A stretch of 26,793 nt of DNA, from assembly GCA_031258475.1 (NCBI GenBank), contig JAIRMS010000070.1:1-26793 (forward strand). Direction: 5' to 3'. Shown in pieces: positions 7,991-17,090 of this stretch. The notes beneath the pieces were generated by a model that saw only the letters and a list, made by a program, of their open reading frames with translations, was not told where the DNA came from and searched no databases. The position numbers were made by a program, and so were the translations under genes. How positions within the stretch are numbered: the stretch's first letter is position 1; each line of letters opens with the position of its first letter. This DNA is from Holosporaceae bacterium. Its GTDB lineage: Bacteria > Pseudomonadota > Alphaproteobacteria > UBA3830.

Positions 7991-8037
7991 ATAGATGAAT
8001 CATTTTGGAAGTGCATTTTCAAAGTGATTCATCTATA
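7990..8037. repeat. Hollow 48-base copy of the palindromic repeat (two ends only)
   Basis: TATAGATGAATCATTTTGGA is followed, after a few bases, by its mirror TTTTCAAAGTGATTCATCTA and then TA. The inner GATTGC palindrome of the longer copies is absent. It abuts the ctrA terminator T-run and forms a long hairpin of its own. Confidence 0.75.
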
Positions 8038-8183
8038 TGCCTAAAATATAGGCCATTTTCGTTATTTTTTATAGCCTTGCATGGTCGAAATAAACTATTG
8101 GGAATAAGGATTTCCGTTGATATCTCAGTATTTTGTTTGTAAAAATTTTCATGATGCGGCCCTGATTCCCGCCCCGGTTCGAA

Positions 8184-8213
8184 TTGACAGATCACGGTAG
8201 TGTGAATTACAAT
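8184..8213 (+). promoter_or_regulatory. Promoter of the riboswitch-symporter transcript
   Basis: A perfect -35 TTGACA (8184-8189), an 18-base spacer and TACAAT (8208-8213). Transcription would start near 8220, just ahead of the first riboswitch aptamer. Confidence 0.65.
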
Positions 8214-8224
8214 CCACGTGTTTG

Positions 8225-8391
8225 GAAGAAGGCATCGGGAGATGGGTCGGTTTAGGCCCGCCGAAGGGTAAAAAAATCTCAGGTAAAAGTATCGTTGCTG
8301 GACAAAACTTTGGAGAGACTCGCTAAGAGCACCGAAGGAGCAAGGCTTTAAAAAAAGCTGAAAACTCTCAGGTAAAAGGACAGAGGAGAGC
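8225..8391 (+). promoter_or_regulatory. Tandem glycine riboswitch
   Basis: There are two aptamers of the gcvT RNA type. Aptamer 1 has GGGAGAT (8237-8243), helix GGGTC/GGCCC (8244-8248/8255-8259), GCCGAAGG (8260-8267) and ATCTCAGGTAAAAG (8276-8289). Aptamer 2 has GGAGAG (8312-8317), ACCGAAGGAGCAA (8331-8343), CTCTCAGGTAAAAGGACAG (8365-8383). The last helix P1 is CTTTG (8308-8312) with CAGAG (8381-8385). The Shine-Dalgarno sequence GAGGAG (8383-8388) starts inside that helix and the ATG is at 8392. Glycine binding should strengthen P1 and so hide the ribosome site. I therefore infer translational repression by glycine. No terminator hairpin is seen between the aptamer and the start codon. Confidence 0.92.
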
Positions 8392-9714
8392 ATGGAAGTG
8401 GATCGAGTAATCGGAGAAATTAGTCGCATAATCTGGGGATGGCCGCTGATTGCGGCGCTTTCTGGAATAGGCGTGTTTTTATCTTTCAGGTTAAAATTTC
8501 CACAAATTTTTCAACTAAAAACGGCCATAAAATATATAACCTCAGAAAAGGAAGATGGAAATTCAATCGGGGATGTTTCGAATTTTGCATCTTTTTGCAC
8601 TGCGCTGTCTGCGACCATAGGAACCGGAAATATTGTGGGAGTGGCGCTGGCGATTGCTGCGGGAGGTCCCGGAGCGCTTTTTTGGATATGGGTATCCGCA
8701 TTTTTCGGCATGGCAGTAAAATATGCGGAATGCGTGCTGGCCGTTAGATATCGCCGGATCGGAAGCGATGGGAAAATCGCCGGCGGTCCAATGTACTACA
8801 TAGAGGAAGGACTCAACAGTAAATTTCTCGCAAAAATATTTGCGTTTGCAGGGATCGTGGTCGCCCTAACCGGAATTGGAACTCTCACCCAGAGTAATTC
8901 CATCGCCGCCGCAACTGCGGAATCTTTTGGAATTCCGAAAATTGTGACCGCAATTCTATTGGGAATTATCGTTGCAGTCGTGACCCTTGGGGGAATTCAC
9001 AAAATATCCTACATTTCAGAAAAAATTATGCCGCTTGCATGCCTATTATATGTCTGCGCAGCGATCGTCGCGCTCGTTATTAACATAGAATTGCTTCCCC
9101 ACGCTATCTATATGATTTTTGTTGGAGCGTTTTCTCCGCAATCAATTTTTGGCGGAGGAGTTGGCATAACCGCTATGACGGCGATGCAATTGGGAATTAG
9201 TCGGGGAATATTCTCACACGAATCCGGACTGGGAAGCGCAGCAATAGCCGCCGCCGCCGCGAAAACAGATTCCCCGGTGAAACAGGGGTTGATATCAATG
9301 ACCGGAACGTTCTTTTCCATTATTGTTTGCACAATGACCGGATTGGTGCTGATTATTACCAGCAAAGAGACCGGCGTCTTTACTTCGGAATGCATCATAG
9401 ATGGAGCCCTGTTGACTTCCCACGCTTTTGAAGCTGGAATCGGAATTTCCGGTATCGGAAAGCATATAGTGAATTTTGGGATATTGTTTTTCGCCTTTAC
9501 AACCATCATCGGATGGAATTATTACGGAGAAAAATGTGTGCAATATCTGTGGGGGATAAGGGTGATAAATCCGTACAGGATGTTGTTTTTGTTTTTCGTC
9601 GTTATCGGGCCTTTCTTCAAAATCGATATGATATTCGTCATTGCAGATATAGTCACAGGACTCATGACCATACCGAATTTAATCGGTTTAATTGCGCTGA
9701 GAAAAACAATTTAG
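8392..9714 (+). CDS. agcS: Alanine/glycine:cation symporter (AGCS family)
   Basis: Inner-membrane carrier that imports alanine and/or glycine with Na+ or H+. It has 440 residues, normal for the family, with about ten or eleven membrane helices. The family signature is at residues 65-100 (SATIGTGNIVGVALAIAAGG, then FWIWVSAFFGMAVKYAE). Further family blocks are GGPMYYIEEGL, GISRGIFSHESGLGSA and GWNYYGEK. The ATG directly follows the riboswitch; the overlapping Shine-Dalgarno sequence fixes the start. Control by a glycine riboswitch points to glycine as at least one substrate. A symporter fits an organism taking amino acids from its host. The substrate is inferred from the riboswitch and family, not from residues. 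Confidence 0.93.
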   Translation: MEVDRVIGEISRIIWGWPLIAALSGIGVFLSFRLKFPQIFQLKTAIKYITSEKEDGNSIGDVSNFASFCTALSATIGTGNIVGVALAIAAGGPGALFWIWVSAFFGMAVKYAECVLAVRYRRIGSDGKIAGGPMYYIEEGLNSKFLAKIFAFAGIVVALTGIGTLTQSNSIAAATAESFGIPKIVTAILLGIIVAVVTLGGIHKISYISEKIMPLACLLYVCAAIVALVINIELLPHAIYMIFVGAFSPQSIFGGGVGITAMTAMQLGISRGIFSHESGLGSAAIAAAAAKTDSPVKQGLISMTGTFFSIIVCTMTGLVLIITSKETGVFTSECIIDGALLTSHAFEAGIGISGIGKHIVNFGILFFAFTTIIGWNYYGEKCVQYLWGIRVINPYRMLFLFFVVIGPFFKIDMIFVIADIVTGLMTIPNLIGLIALRKTI

Positions 9715-9729
9715 ACGACTTTTCGCTTT

Positions 9730-9759
9730 TTGCAACATAAATAATTAATTAACTATTAT
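9730..9759 (+). promoter_or_regulatory. Candidate promoter of the type VI secretion operon
   Basis: TTGCAA (9730-9735), an 18-base spacer and TATTAT (9754-9759). The predicted transcript start near 9766 is consistent with translation from 9804 rather than from the ATG at 9777. Confidence 0.45.
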
Positions 9760-9803
9760 CAATTTATCTTAAATATATGGTAATTATGTTGGTGGAGCAT
9801 AAA

Positions 9804-11096
9804 ATGAAATCTTTTGTTCAGTGGCACGAGGGGATGCTGTTATCTCCCCATCATTTTCAGCAATCCAATAATAATCTGCAGCATTCGCTTAGCGTTTTCA
9901 GTGCGGCGAATTCTCCCTTCGGTTTTGGGATATTTGATTTGAAAATAGACACGTCGGCGCTTGCTTCCGGTGTGATAAGGATATTAAACACGCGCGGGAT
10001 TTTTCAGGACGGATTTTATTTTGACTTCGATGCGGTCCAGGATCAGCCGCTGGAGAGAAATCTCGCGGATTATTTCATCGCCAATGGCGCTTCCGCAAAA
10101 ATTTATCTGGCCATTCCTGCTCGCAGAAATGGAGAAAATGAGCTTATGGGAGATATGGCGAGGTATTATTCATCAGAAATCGCCAACGTAAATGACGAAA
10201 ACACCGGTGAAAACGCAATCAATATCCCCATTCTGAAACCCAGTCTTCGACTGTTGCTGGAAGAGGAAATCGACGCTCGCTACGTTGGTTTTCCCATATT
10301 TGAAGCGGAAAAGTCCATCGACGGAGGAGTCAGCTGCACGAATTTTCTGCCGCCGTTTATATCGCTCGATGAGCACTCAAAGATTTTTGAAATGTGTCGA
10401 GAAGTGATACAGATCATTCGCAATAAAATTTCCTATTTTTCTGATCGAAAGGACAACTACGCGAGAACCGCAACGGATGAAACCATGGCCAGTCTGCGGT
10501 TGTTAATTCAAGCGGCGCTGCCGATGGAAGCGATTATTCGCATCAACGGAATTCAACCTTTTGAAATATATAAATGTCTTTTGGAGGCGGTATCAAAGAT
10601 AGTTTCCATAAATCCGACTCAATTAATTCCGCGGTTGCCAATCTACGATCACAGCGATTTGTTCAAAACCTTCAGCGCGTTACTTCAGTGCGCCAAAAAT
10701 ATTTTGAACGGTCTAAAACAGCAGTATGAAATCGTTCATTTTGATAAAGATGGATCCACCTTTAAACTGCAAATGAAAAAAGAATGGCTGGGAAAGGACG
10801 AGATTGCCATCGGCATACAGAAAGCGTTTTCTGCGTCCGATGACGATATCTTGGCGTGGATCGGAGGAGTGCAAATTGCCAGCGAATCGATGCTTTCAAT
10901 GATTCGAGACAGGCGCGTTCTCGGGGCAGAGCGCAGAATTCTAGAGAGAGGAGCCTACATAACTCAGCCAAGTGGCATGACTATACTTTCGGTGAAAACG
11001 AAGACAGCCTACATAAAATCGTCGGAAAAACTATGCCTACTCAACGCGTCGCAAAATATTATTCCGGATGAAGTGGTGTTATATGCAGAGTGTTAG
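9804..11096 (+). CDS. tssK: Type VI secretion baseplate protein TssK
   Basis: Trimeric baseplate component that links the contractile tail baseplate to the TssJLM membrane complex. It has 430 residues. The family's N-terminal signature appears as VQWHEGMLLSPHHFQQ (residues 4-19). The rest follows TssK length and composition, including RLLIQAALPMEAIIRI and the C-terminal SEKLCLLNASQNIIPDEVVL, where the receptor-binding domain is expected. The ATG at 9804 is chosen because GGTGGAG lies six bases upstream; the in-frame ATGs at 9777 and 9786 have no such site. It is the first gene of an operon with tssL, tssM and tssA. Confidence 0.9.
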   Translation: MKSFVQWHEGMLLSPHHFQQSNNNLQHSLSVFSAANSPFGFGIFDLKIDTSALASGVIRILNTRGIFQDGFYFDFDAVQDQPLERNLADYFIANGASAKIYLAIPARRNGENELMGDMARYYSSEIANVNDENTGENAINIPILKPSLRLLLEEEIDARYVGFPIFEAEKSIDGGVSCTNFLPPFISLDEHSKIFEMCREVIQIIRNKISYFSDRKDNYARTATDETMASLRLLIQAALPMEAIIRINGIQPFEIYKCLLEAVSKIVSINPTQLIPRLPIYDHSDLFKTFSALLQCAKNILNGLKQQYEIVHFDKDGSTFKLQMKKEWLGKDEIAIGIQKAFSASDDDILAWIGGVQIASESMLSMIRDRRVLGAERRILERGAYITQPSGMTILSVKTKTAYIKSSEKLCLLNASQNIIPDEVVLYAEC

Positions 11097-11799
11097 AAGC
11101 CTGAAAACATCTTCCGGTCTCAGCGAAATGTTTGGAAGTTTTTGTCTGGAGGTTTTCAATGGGAAAAAAAATATTGAAAATGTAGATTATAAAACGCTGC
11201 ACAAATCAATAAGTTTACTTATAAAAACTTTTCTGGAGTTGGAAAGATCGGCCAACGAAAATACAAGAGAGATCATCTACCTAATGACGGCCATCGCCGA
11301 TGAAATATTTTTAAACATGGAGTGGGCGGGAAAAAAATATTGGGAAGAGAATATGTTGGAGTCGCTCTATTTTGGATCCCAGGTAGCCGGAGAAAAAATT
11401 TTTCTCAAAATAAACGATCTTATAGCTGAAAACGAACCGCTATCCATGGAAAAAGCGGAAATTTATCTAAGAGCTCTGTCGCTTGGGTTTAGGGGGAAAT
11501 ATCGCGGATCCGACGACGAGCAAGAAGAAATCAATTTATATAGAAACAATCTTTTTAAATTCATCGAAAAAAACGATAAGTCCGTATTTCTGATAGGGCA
11601 TCGTTTATTTCAGAAGGAGTATACCTACACAATTCCGACAATCCACAGGAAACTTTTACCAGACGCAGCCATTATAAATTACATATGCGCGTTTTTTGTT
11701 TTCATGTTTTTCGTCATTAGCTCCATCGTTTGGAAGTTTGAAACGAGAGACATACTACAATTACTAAACGAGATATCCAAGGTAGCTTTGCGGGAATAG
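11083..11799 (+). CDS. tssL: Type VI secretion inner-membrane protein TssL (DotU/IcmH-like)
   Basis: Bitopic inner-membrane protein that partners TssM in the trans-envelope complex. It has 238 residues. The cytoplasmic DotU helical domain spans about 1-195 (REIIYLMTAIADEIFLNMEW, LRALSLGFRGKYRG). A single C-terminal membrane helix follows at about 197-222 (AAIINYICAFFVFMFFVISS). There is no OmpA-like peptidoglycan-binding extension, so anchoring would need another protein. The ATG at 11083 overlaps the end of tssK by 14 bases; an ATG at 11068 in the same frame is possible. Tight overlap implies coupled translation. Confidence 0.88.
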   Translation: MQSVRSLKTSSGLSEMFGSFCLEVFNGKKNIENVDYKTLHKSISLLIKTFLELERSANENTREIIYLMTAIADEIFLNMEWAGKKYWEENMLESLYFGSQVAGEKIFLKINDLIAENEPLSMEKAEIYLRALSLGFRGKYRGSDDEQEEINLYRNNLFKFIEKNDKSVFLIGHRLFQKEYTYTIPTIHRKLLPDAAIINYICAFFVFMFFVISSIVWKFETRDILQLLNEISKVALRE

Positions 11800-11801
11800 A
11801 A

Positions 11802-14800
11802 ATGAATATCAGCGAACTATTGTCCAGCAAAATAGCATTGGTGCCGAAAGATTTGGTTCCAGCGATTTCCTTCGGTTTGATAGTGGTCGCGCTCGTGTTG
11901 ATCCTCATTTTTTTCGTCATATGCATAGCCTACATAAACATGAAACCAAAGCCGATCGTAAAAAGGGACGATAGGAAGGCAGGCAAGAAAGAGGATGCTA
12001 TTCCAGTAAAAATTCGCCATGAGGATTTACCCATAATTTCCGGAAGAATGGGAGAAATTCTAACTTTGATGGGAATTTTGAACGCAGGACCGGTGACCAA
12101 GATTTTCTTTAAAATTTTGGAAGTCATAAAAAATAGCACCTACGACATTCGTTGGAGGTATAAACTTCCCTGCTTCATGATGATAGGACCGGATGGAAGT
12201 GGCAAATCCACACTTTTGGAAAGTCTGAATTTTGAACATTTAACCGGCGATAGATCGTCGATGGATTCCATGTGGAAATTGTTTCGTGAGGGAGCCGTTT
12301 TTGAACTGCCCAAAATGGATTCATCGGAGGATGTGAATAGATTTTGGTCGTTTATTGGGGAATTGTTTGTTTTCATTCGGCCACGTCGCCCTCTGGACGG
12401 AATTATCGTGACACTGCCGGCGGATATGCTGTTGTCGGAGGTGTTTGATGCTGAAAAACATGCTCAGGAAATATTTGAAAAAGTTTTCCAGTTTCAGCGA
12501 GACGTGAATTTCCATCTACCGATATACCTAATAGTTACCAAAATGGACGCGGTGCCTGGATTTGTCGAATTCGCGCACCTTTTAAACGATGGCGCAAAAC
12601 AACAAATATTCGGATGGTCGTGTCCTTACTCGATTAACAGCGCATTTTCAACCGACTGGATCAATGAAGTCTTTTCCACCGTGGACGATGGCATAAGGAA
12701 AATGATTCTTAATTTTTCGAATGATAGGAAAATATCATCTGATCTGGAGCAGGCCGTTTTGTTTGAATACAGCATCGAAAAAATCAAACCGGAGCTAACG
12801 AAATATCTACACGCCATGTTTCGTTCGCATAATCCGGAGGATGGGTTACTGCTACGCGGAGTGTATTTCACGGGACAGCAGAAAGAAGTAGCCCTAGACT
12901 CCGTCGACATTATGAGTCCAGCCGCTCTAAGTCCGAGCATGAATTTTTCATTTGCCAATTCTTACAACGACAATCTGTATTTCATTCATGATCTGTTCAA
13001 GGAAAAAATTTTCAAAGAATCGAACATCGCCTATCCGATACGAATAGACTCCATCGATATGAACAAAACAGAGCAGAGAAATAAAATTATTATGGCTGCT
13101 GGATCCACGGTCATGGCGCTCGGATGGTTCTGGGGAAATAATCATCTAAAGGAAAAAATTCACGACTACTATCTTGCGATGGCGTCTGTAAAAACGACCA
13201 TGATGAAGATCAAATATCTGGAAACGAACATAAAAGGAGAAGAAGATCAGGCACTAATAAATAAGCAAACGACGACTCTGTTAAAAAATCTGCCCTCTGT
13301 TAAAAGATTCGATCTCCTTTCAGTATTTGTTCCTCAATCTTGGTTTTCAAATTTGCACAAAGAAATGCTTGAAACCATAGGACTGGTTTTTGATTCGGTG
13401 ATTATCAGAGCCATGTATATAGATATCAATTTAAACACTAAAAATATACTGCAAAATACTCTTGACGGCGTGAAATCCCTCGGAAGAAAAACGGATCTTT
13501 TTGACGTTAACGCATTTGCGAGTTTCAAAAAATTACGGGATTTCGTTAAAGAAGTCGGAAAAATCGAAAAAGTTAGCGCAGAATATAACGCAATACGACA
13601 ACTGGAAGACAGGAAAAGCGTCGCCGATCTAACTTCCGTTCTTTTCAAAGAAAATTTTAATATCGCCGACGAAGTAAAAAATCGTGTTCCGAACAAAAAA
13701 TTGATTCCTCCAAAGTTTGATATAACTCTATTCAAAGAAAAAATAGAATCCAATTTGAAAGCCATATTTAGGGCGTTTCTGGGAGACGTTTTAGATGTAA
13801 CGATCGAAAAAATATTGCAAAATTTATCTCAGGATATAGATAAAATTTTGGAGGCGTCCCAAAACGTTTCCTCAACCTATTCGGCCAAGGATTTGGCAAA
13901 AGTATATAATAAGACCACGTTGATAATCGATATTCTGAAAAACAAAAATTTTTCATGGATATCTCAAGATCATTTCGTCCCATGCAAGGAATATGCCGAT
14001 ATAATGAATAGTCTCGGGACTTCCGACGTCGTTAGCGCTAATTGCGTCAAAGAGTTGATAAAAACTGGAGAACTAGAATTTCATAAATTTAAATCTCGAT
14101 TACTGCAATATGCGACGGATTTAACCGGGAAATTGCTTTCTTCCGACATTCGGGCAGTATCAACTGGATTTACCAACTTTCAAAAAGAAATTCAGATAAT
14201 ATTGGATCAATCATTTATTTGCGTAGCTCCCAGCGGCAAACTGAACACAACAATTCTTGACGATAAAATGTTAATCTGGGATTGTAAAAAACTGAAAGAA
14301 TTGTCCGGTTTAATCGATAAATATTATGAATTTGCAGAAAATATGCCCAAGGACATACGCGCTCAATATTCCGAAATGTATAAGGTTATAATTCGCAAAT
14401 GTTTCTATCCAATAGTTGACTCCATGCTTGGCAATGCGCAAATTTTCGACGACATGCCTCTGGGACACTCCAGCGATCTGTTGAAAGACGCCTACAGACG
14501 TCAAGCGGCAAATATTCGCAACGCAGCTTTCGCTCTTCCGAAAATCGCCAAAATTCTTGACGAAATACAGGAAGAAGATAATGCAAAGGATTTTGGTTTC
14601 TCAGAGATGGTGATATCCCACTATTCTCTGCTGCTTGAAAAGGTCGACGCCCTATTTAATCAGGAAACGCCATACTCGGCCGGTCATGCAGTATTCGACG
14701 GTTGGAACGGCGACAAAACTCCATACTACCTAAACATAAACAATCAGGAAGATTTGAAACAGTATCTTACGGCGCAGTTTGAAAGAATTCATTTCCTTGC

Positions 14801-15974
14801 AAAGGATATCGCCTCTCCGGTTGTGGATCTTCTGTCCATGCCACACTTCATAGAAAAAGTGAAAAATCTAAAATTATTAAATAAATGGAAGGAAATAATC
14901 GCCAGCGTCGACGATTACGAAAGCAAAAAACCTGGAAATTCCATCGCGGTTCTCGAAAATTTCATATCAGATAATCTATCAAAAATTTCGCTGGAATCGC
15001 TTGATGAGCAGGGTGAAATCAAAACCATTTCCGAAACTGGAGGAGATTATTTCCTATCGAAACGCTCGGCCGTCGCCAAGTCGCTGTTGTCGCGAGCCGA
15101 CGTGATTCAGTATGAAAAGGCGGCAAAAGCTTATAATAAAATAAGCAAGTCATTTAACGATAATCTCGCCCATAAATTCCCGTTCGGAAAATCAGATCAG
15201 GATGCTTCTCTTAAGGATATTGAAAATTTCATAAATCTATACGAACAGAATTCGAAAAACGTAGTGGATATTCTGGATCGCAATAGGGATAAAAAGGGAA
15301 TAAATGAGAAAGCCATAGAATTTCTAGAATTAATGGGCGATAAGCTGATTCCTTTCTTTAAAACCTGGATCGCTCATTCTAAAACATCCGACGTAAACAG
15401 CGCACTGATATCCTTTAATGTTCAAATGCGTCCTTCGCCAGAACTTGAGGCGTTAACTTCGTCGGTTATAGATAGAGAAATGTCCATAGACAATAGTCAG
15501 GTGGCAGAAAACTCCAATTGCATATTCCACAACGATAATAAAGTGGACGTTACCTTCAATTGGGTTGCTTCCGGAGATGAAAAACCAAATGAAAAAGAAG
15601 CCAAGGGTAGTTTACTAATCCAAGAATCGAAAGCAACATTTTCCTACACCGGGAAATGGGCCATGTTCCGCGTAATAGAGGAAAACAAGACCAACAAGGA
15701 AGCGGAATCTCCGGGCGGAGTATTGCTACAGTTCAATGTTCCGATCGTGGATTCCTCAAAGGATAATGCTCCCCTAATTTCCAAAATGATCGTAAAGATC
15801 ACGCCAATGTCGAAAGACGGAGATAAGGTTTCTCCAATGGTGTGGCCAATATTTCCAGAATTCTGTCCCGATCTCCATGATCATGATGATGAGAGTGCCG
15901 CAAAATCAGAAGATCACCTGAAGGTCGACGTTTCCTTTGACGAGCACGCTGAAGCCGGAGAACCTGCCAAATGA
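11802..15974 (+). CDS. tssM: Type VI secretion inner-membrane protein TssM (IcmF-like)
   Basis: Largest protein of the trans-envelope complex, spanning the inner membrane with a long periplasmic region. It has 1390 residues, slightly longer than many TssM proteins. A membrane helix lies at about 20-45 (SFGLIVVALVLILIFFVICI). A cytoplasmic NTPase domain has Walker A GPDGSGKST at 129-137 and an NKxD-like TKMD. A second hydrophobic segment at about 425-442 (NKIIMAAGSTVMALGWFW) probably ends the cytoplasmic part. About 900 helical residues follow, then a beta-rich C-terminal domain (NVQMRPSPELEALT, then TFSYTGKWAMFRVIEE). The Walker A motif is complete; many TssM proteins lack it. It starts two bases after tssL and overlaps tssA by four. 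Confidence 0.92.
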   Translation: MNISELLSSKIALVPKDLVPAISFGLIVVALVLILIFFVICIAYINMKPKPIVKRDDRKAGKKEDAIPVKIRHEDLPIISGRMGEILTLMGILNAGPVTKIFFKILEVIKNSTYDIRWRYKLPCFMMIGPDGSGKSTLLESLNFEHLTGDRSSMDSMWKLFREGAVFELPKMDSSEDVNRFWSFIGELFVFIRPRRPLDGIIVTLPADMLLSEVFDAEKHAQEIFEKVFQFQRDVNFHLPIYLIVTKMDAVPGFVEFAHLLNDGAKQQIFGWSCPYSINSAFSTDWINEVFSTVDDGIRKMILNFSNDRKISSDLEQAVLFEYSIEKIKPELTKYLHAMFRSHNPEDGLLLRGVYFTGQQKEVALDSVDIMSPAALSPSMNFSFANSYNDNLYFIHDLFKEKIFKESNIAYPIRIDSIDMNKTEQRNKIIMAAGSTVMALGWFWGNNHLKEKIHDYYLAMASVKTTMMKIKYLETNIKGEEDQALINKQTTTLLKNLPSVKRFDLLSVFVPQSWFSNLHKEMLETIGLVFDSVIIRAMYIDINLNTKNILQNTLDGVKSLGRKTDLFDVNAFASFKKLRDFVKEVGKIEKVSAEYNAIRQLEDRKSVADLTSVLFKENFNIADEVKNRVPNKKLIPPKFDITLFKEKIESNLKAIFRAFLGDVLDVTIEKILQNLSQDIDKILEASQNVSSTYSAKDLAKVYNKTTLIIDILKNKNFSWISQDHFVPCKEYADIMNSLGTSDVVSANCVKELIKTGELEFHKFKSRLLQYATDLTGKLLSSDIRAVSTGFTNFQKEIQIILDQSFICVAPSGKLNTTILDDKMLIWDCKKLKELSGLIDKYYEFAENMPKDIRAQYSEMYKVIIRKCFYPIVDSMLGNAQIFDDMPLGHSSDLLKDAYRRQAANIRNAAFALPKIAKILDEIQEEDNAKDFGFSEMVISHYSLLLEKVDALFNQETPYSAGHAVFDGWNGDKTPYYLNINNQEDLKQYLTAQFERIHFLAKDIASPVVDLLSMPHFIEKVKNLKLLNKWKEIIASVDDYESKKPGNSIAVLENFISDNLSKISLESLDEQGEIKTISETGGDYFLSKRSAVAKSLLSRADVIQYEKAAKAYNKISKSFNDNLAHKFPFGKSDQDASLKDIENFINLYEQNSKNVVDILDRNRDKKGINEKAIEFLELMGDKLIPFFKTWIAHSKTSDVNSALISFNVQMRPSPELEALTSSVIDREMSIDNSQVAENSNCIFHNDNKVDVTFNWVASGDEKPNEKEAKGSLLIQESKATFSYTGKWAMFRVIEENKTNKEAESPGGVLLQFNVPIVDSSKDNAPLISKMIVKITPMSKDGDKVSPMVWPIFPEFCPDLHDHDDESAAKSEDHLKVDVSFDEHAEAGEPAK

Positions 15975-17044
15975 CGACTGATATAGTAGAACTATTGTCT
16001 CCCATTTCTGAAAACAACAGGTGCGGCGAGGATTTGAAGTACGACTTTATCTACGACAAAATAAAAGAGCTCCGGCGCGAAGACGACATAAGATTATCTC
16101 AGGGAATTTGGCAGACTGAACCTAAAAAAGCCAATTGGTCCGAGGTCAGTCGTGTTTGCTCAAATTTATTAAAAGCGAAAACGAAAGATTTGCAAATTGC
16201 CATGTGGCTATTGGAATCCTGGACTGTCACGGAACAATTTCATGGATTCAATCGTGGAGTTTCGCTGCTCCTGGCTTTGTGCGAAAATTTTTGGGACGAC
16301 ATCTATCCGTCGATTGACCGGGAAAATCATAGCTTCACTTCCAGATTATCTCCTTTTTATTTTTTTGCGGAGAAAATACAGGGAAAAATTGTACTAATTC
16401 CCATTGTGGAATCAAGGGACGGTCTTTCTGAGAATTATACCCTATCCGATTGGATGACGGCGCGCCATAATTTGCAGATAAAAAACACCAAAGGACTATC
16501 CCTAAAACAATTAAAAAAGAGTGTTTTTGCGACTCCAATAGAATTTTTTCAGACTTTAAAAAGAGAAGTGGAACTATCAATAGAAGGTTTGAAAAAACTA
16601 GACGCTTTTATTGCGGAAAAGTGTGAAAACGATGCCCCAAGTTTCAGGGCGCTTTTCGATTGTTTAGAGGATATAAAGAGAACGACAGATAAAAATCTTG
16701 CTGATAAACAATCTCAGATAGCGGAACGTTCTCCAAAACAGCCACAGAATAATCAGAGCGACGTCTCAAAGGATTCAGATTCAGGTCTGTCTGAAAAACC
16801 CGCCCCCAAAGGAGCCACCATCGAGCAAGCCTATGCGGCCATGTTGGAAATCGCGGCTTTTTTGGAAAAGGAACAACCTCAGAGTCCAGCCTCCACTTTA
16901 ATACAAATAGCGAGCGCAATCGGCAAGAAAAATTTTCAGGAATTATTAGAGATTAATATGAAAAGTGGAACTCCGGTCATGAATACAATTTCAGAACTTT
17001 ATCGCATATTAATCACCAAACCAGAGGACAATAAGCTTCACTAA
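15971..17044 (+). CDS. tssA: Type VI secretion protein TssA (ImpA N-terminal domain)
   Basis: TssA primes assembly of the baseplate and coordinates tube and sheath polymerisation. It has 357 residues. The ImpA_N domain covers about 5-130: the start ELLSPISENNRCGEDLKYD is typical, followed by NWSEVSRVCSNLL, DLQIAMWLLESW and CENFWDDIYPSID. A charged, Gln/Ser-rich linker runs at about 235-275. The C-terminal helical block EQAYAAMLEIAAFLEKEQPQ SPAS resembles the oligomerisation region of short TssA forms. Its ATG overlaps the tssM stop as ATGA, so translation is coupled. It is the last gene of the operon; the remaining T6SS genes must be elsewhere if the system works. Confidence 0.88.
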   Translation: MTTDIVELLSPISENNRCGEDLKYDFIYDKIKELRREDDIRLSQGIWQTEPKKANWSEVSRVCSNLLKAKTKDLQIAMWLLESWTVTEQFHGFNRGVSLLLALCENFWDDIYPSIDRENHSFTSRLSPFYFFAEKIQGKIVLIPIVESRDGLSENYTLSDWMTARHNLQIKNTKGLSLKQLKKSVFATPIEFFQTLKREVELSIEGLKKLDAFIAEKCENDAPSFRALFDCLEDIKRTTDKNLADKQSQIAERSPKQPQNNQSDVSKDSDSGLSEKPAPKGATIEQAYAAMLEIAAFLEKEQPQSPASTLIQIASAIGKKNFQELLEINMKSGTPVMNTISELYRILITKPEDNKLH

Positions 17045-17056
17045 ACAGGTATCATA

Positions 17057-17086
17057 CCCAATCCTTTGGGGATAAATTTTTGTGAA
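17057..17086 (+). terminator. Weak hairpin after the T6SS operon
   Basis: CCCAA (17057-17061), loop TCCT, TTGGG (17066-17070), then GATAAATTTTT. The stem is only five pairs and the T-run is displaced. Confidence 0.35.
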
Positions 17087-17090
17087 ACGA

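Noticed and set aside
2733..8037. CRISPR array
   Set aside because: The repeats are long, palindromic, dispersed and unevenly spaced, with no regular spacers and no cas genes.
8170..8190. GGTTCGAATTG as a tRNA T-loop
   Set aside because: The flanks do not pair; the bases belong to the region of the TTGACA promoter.
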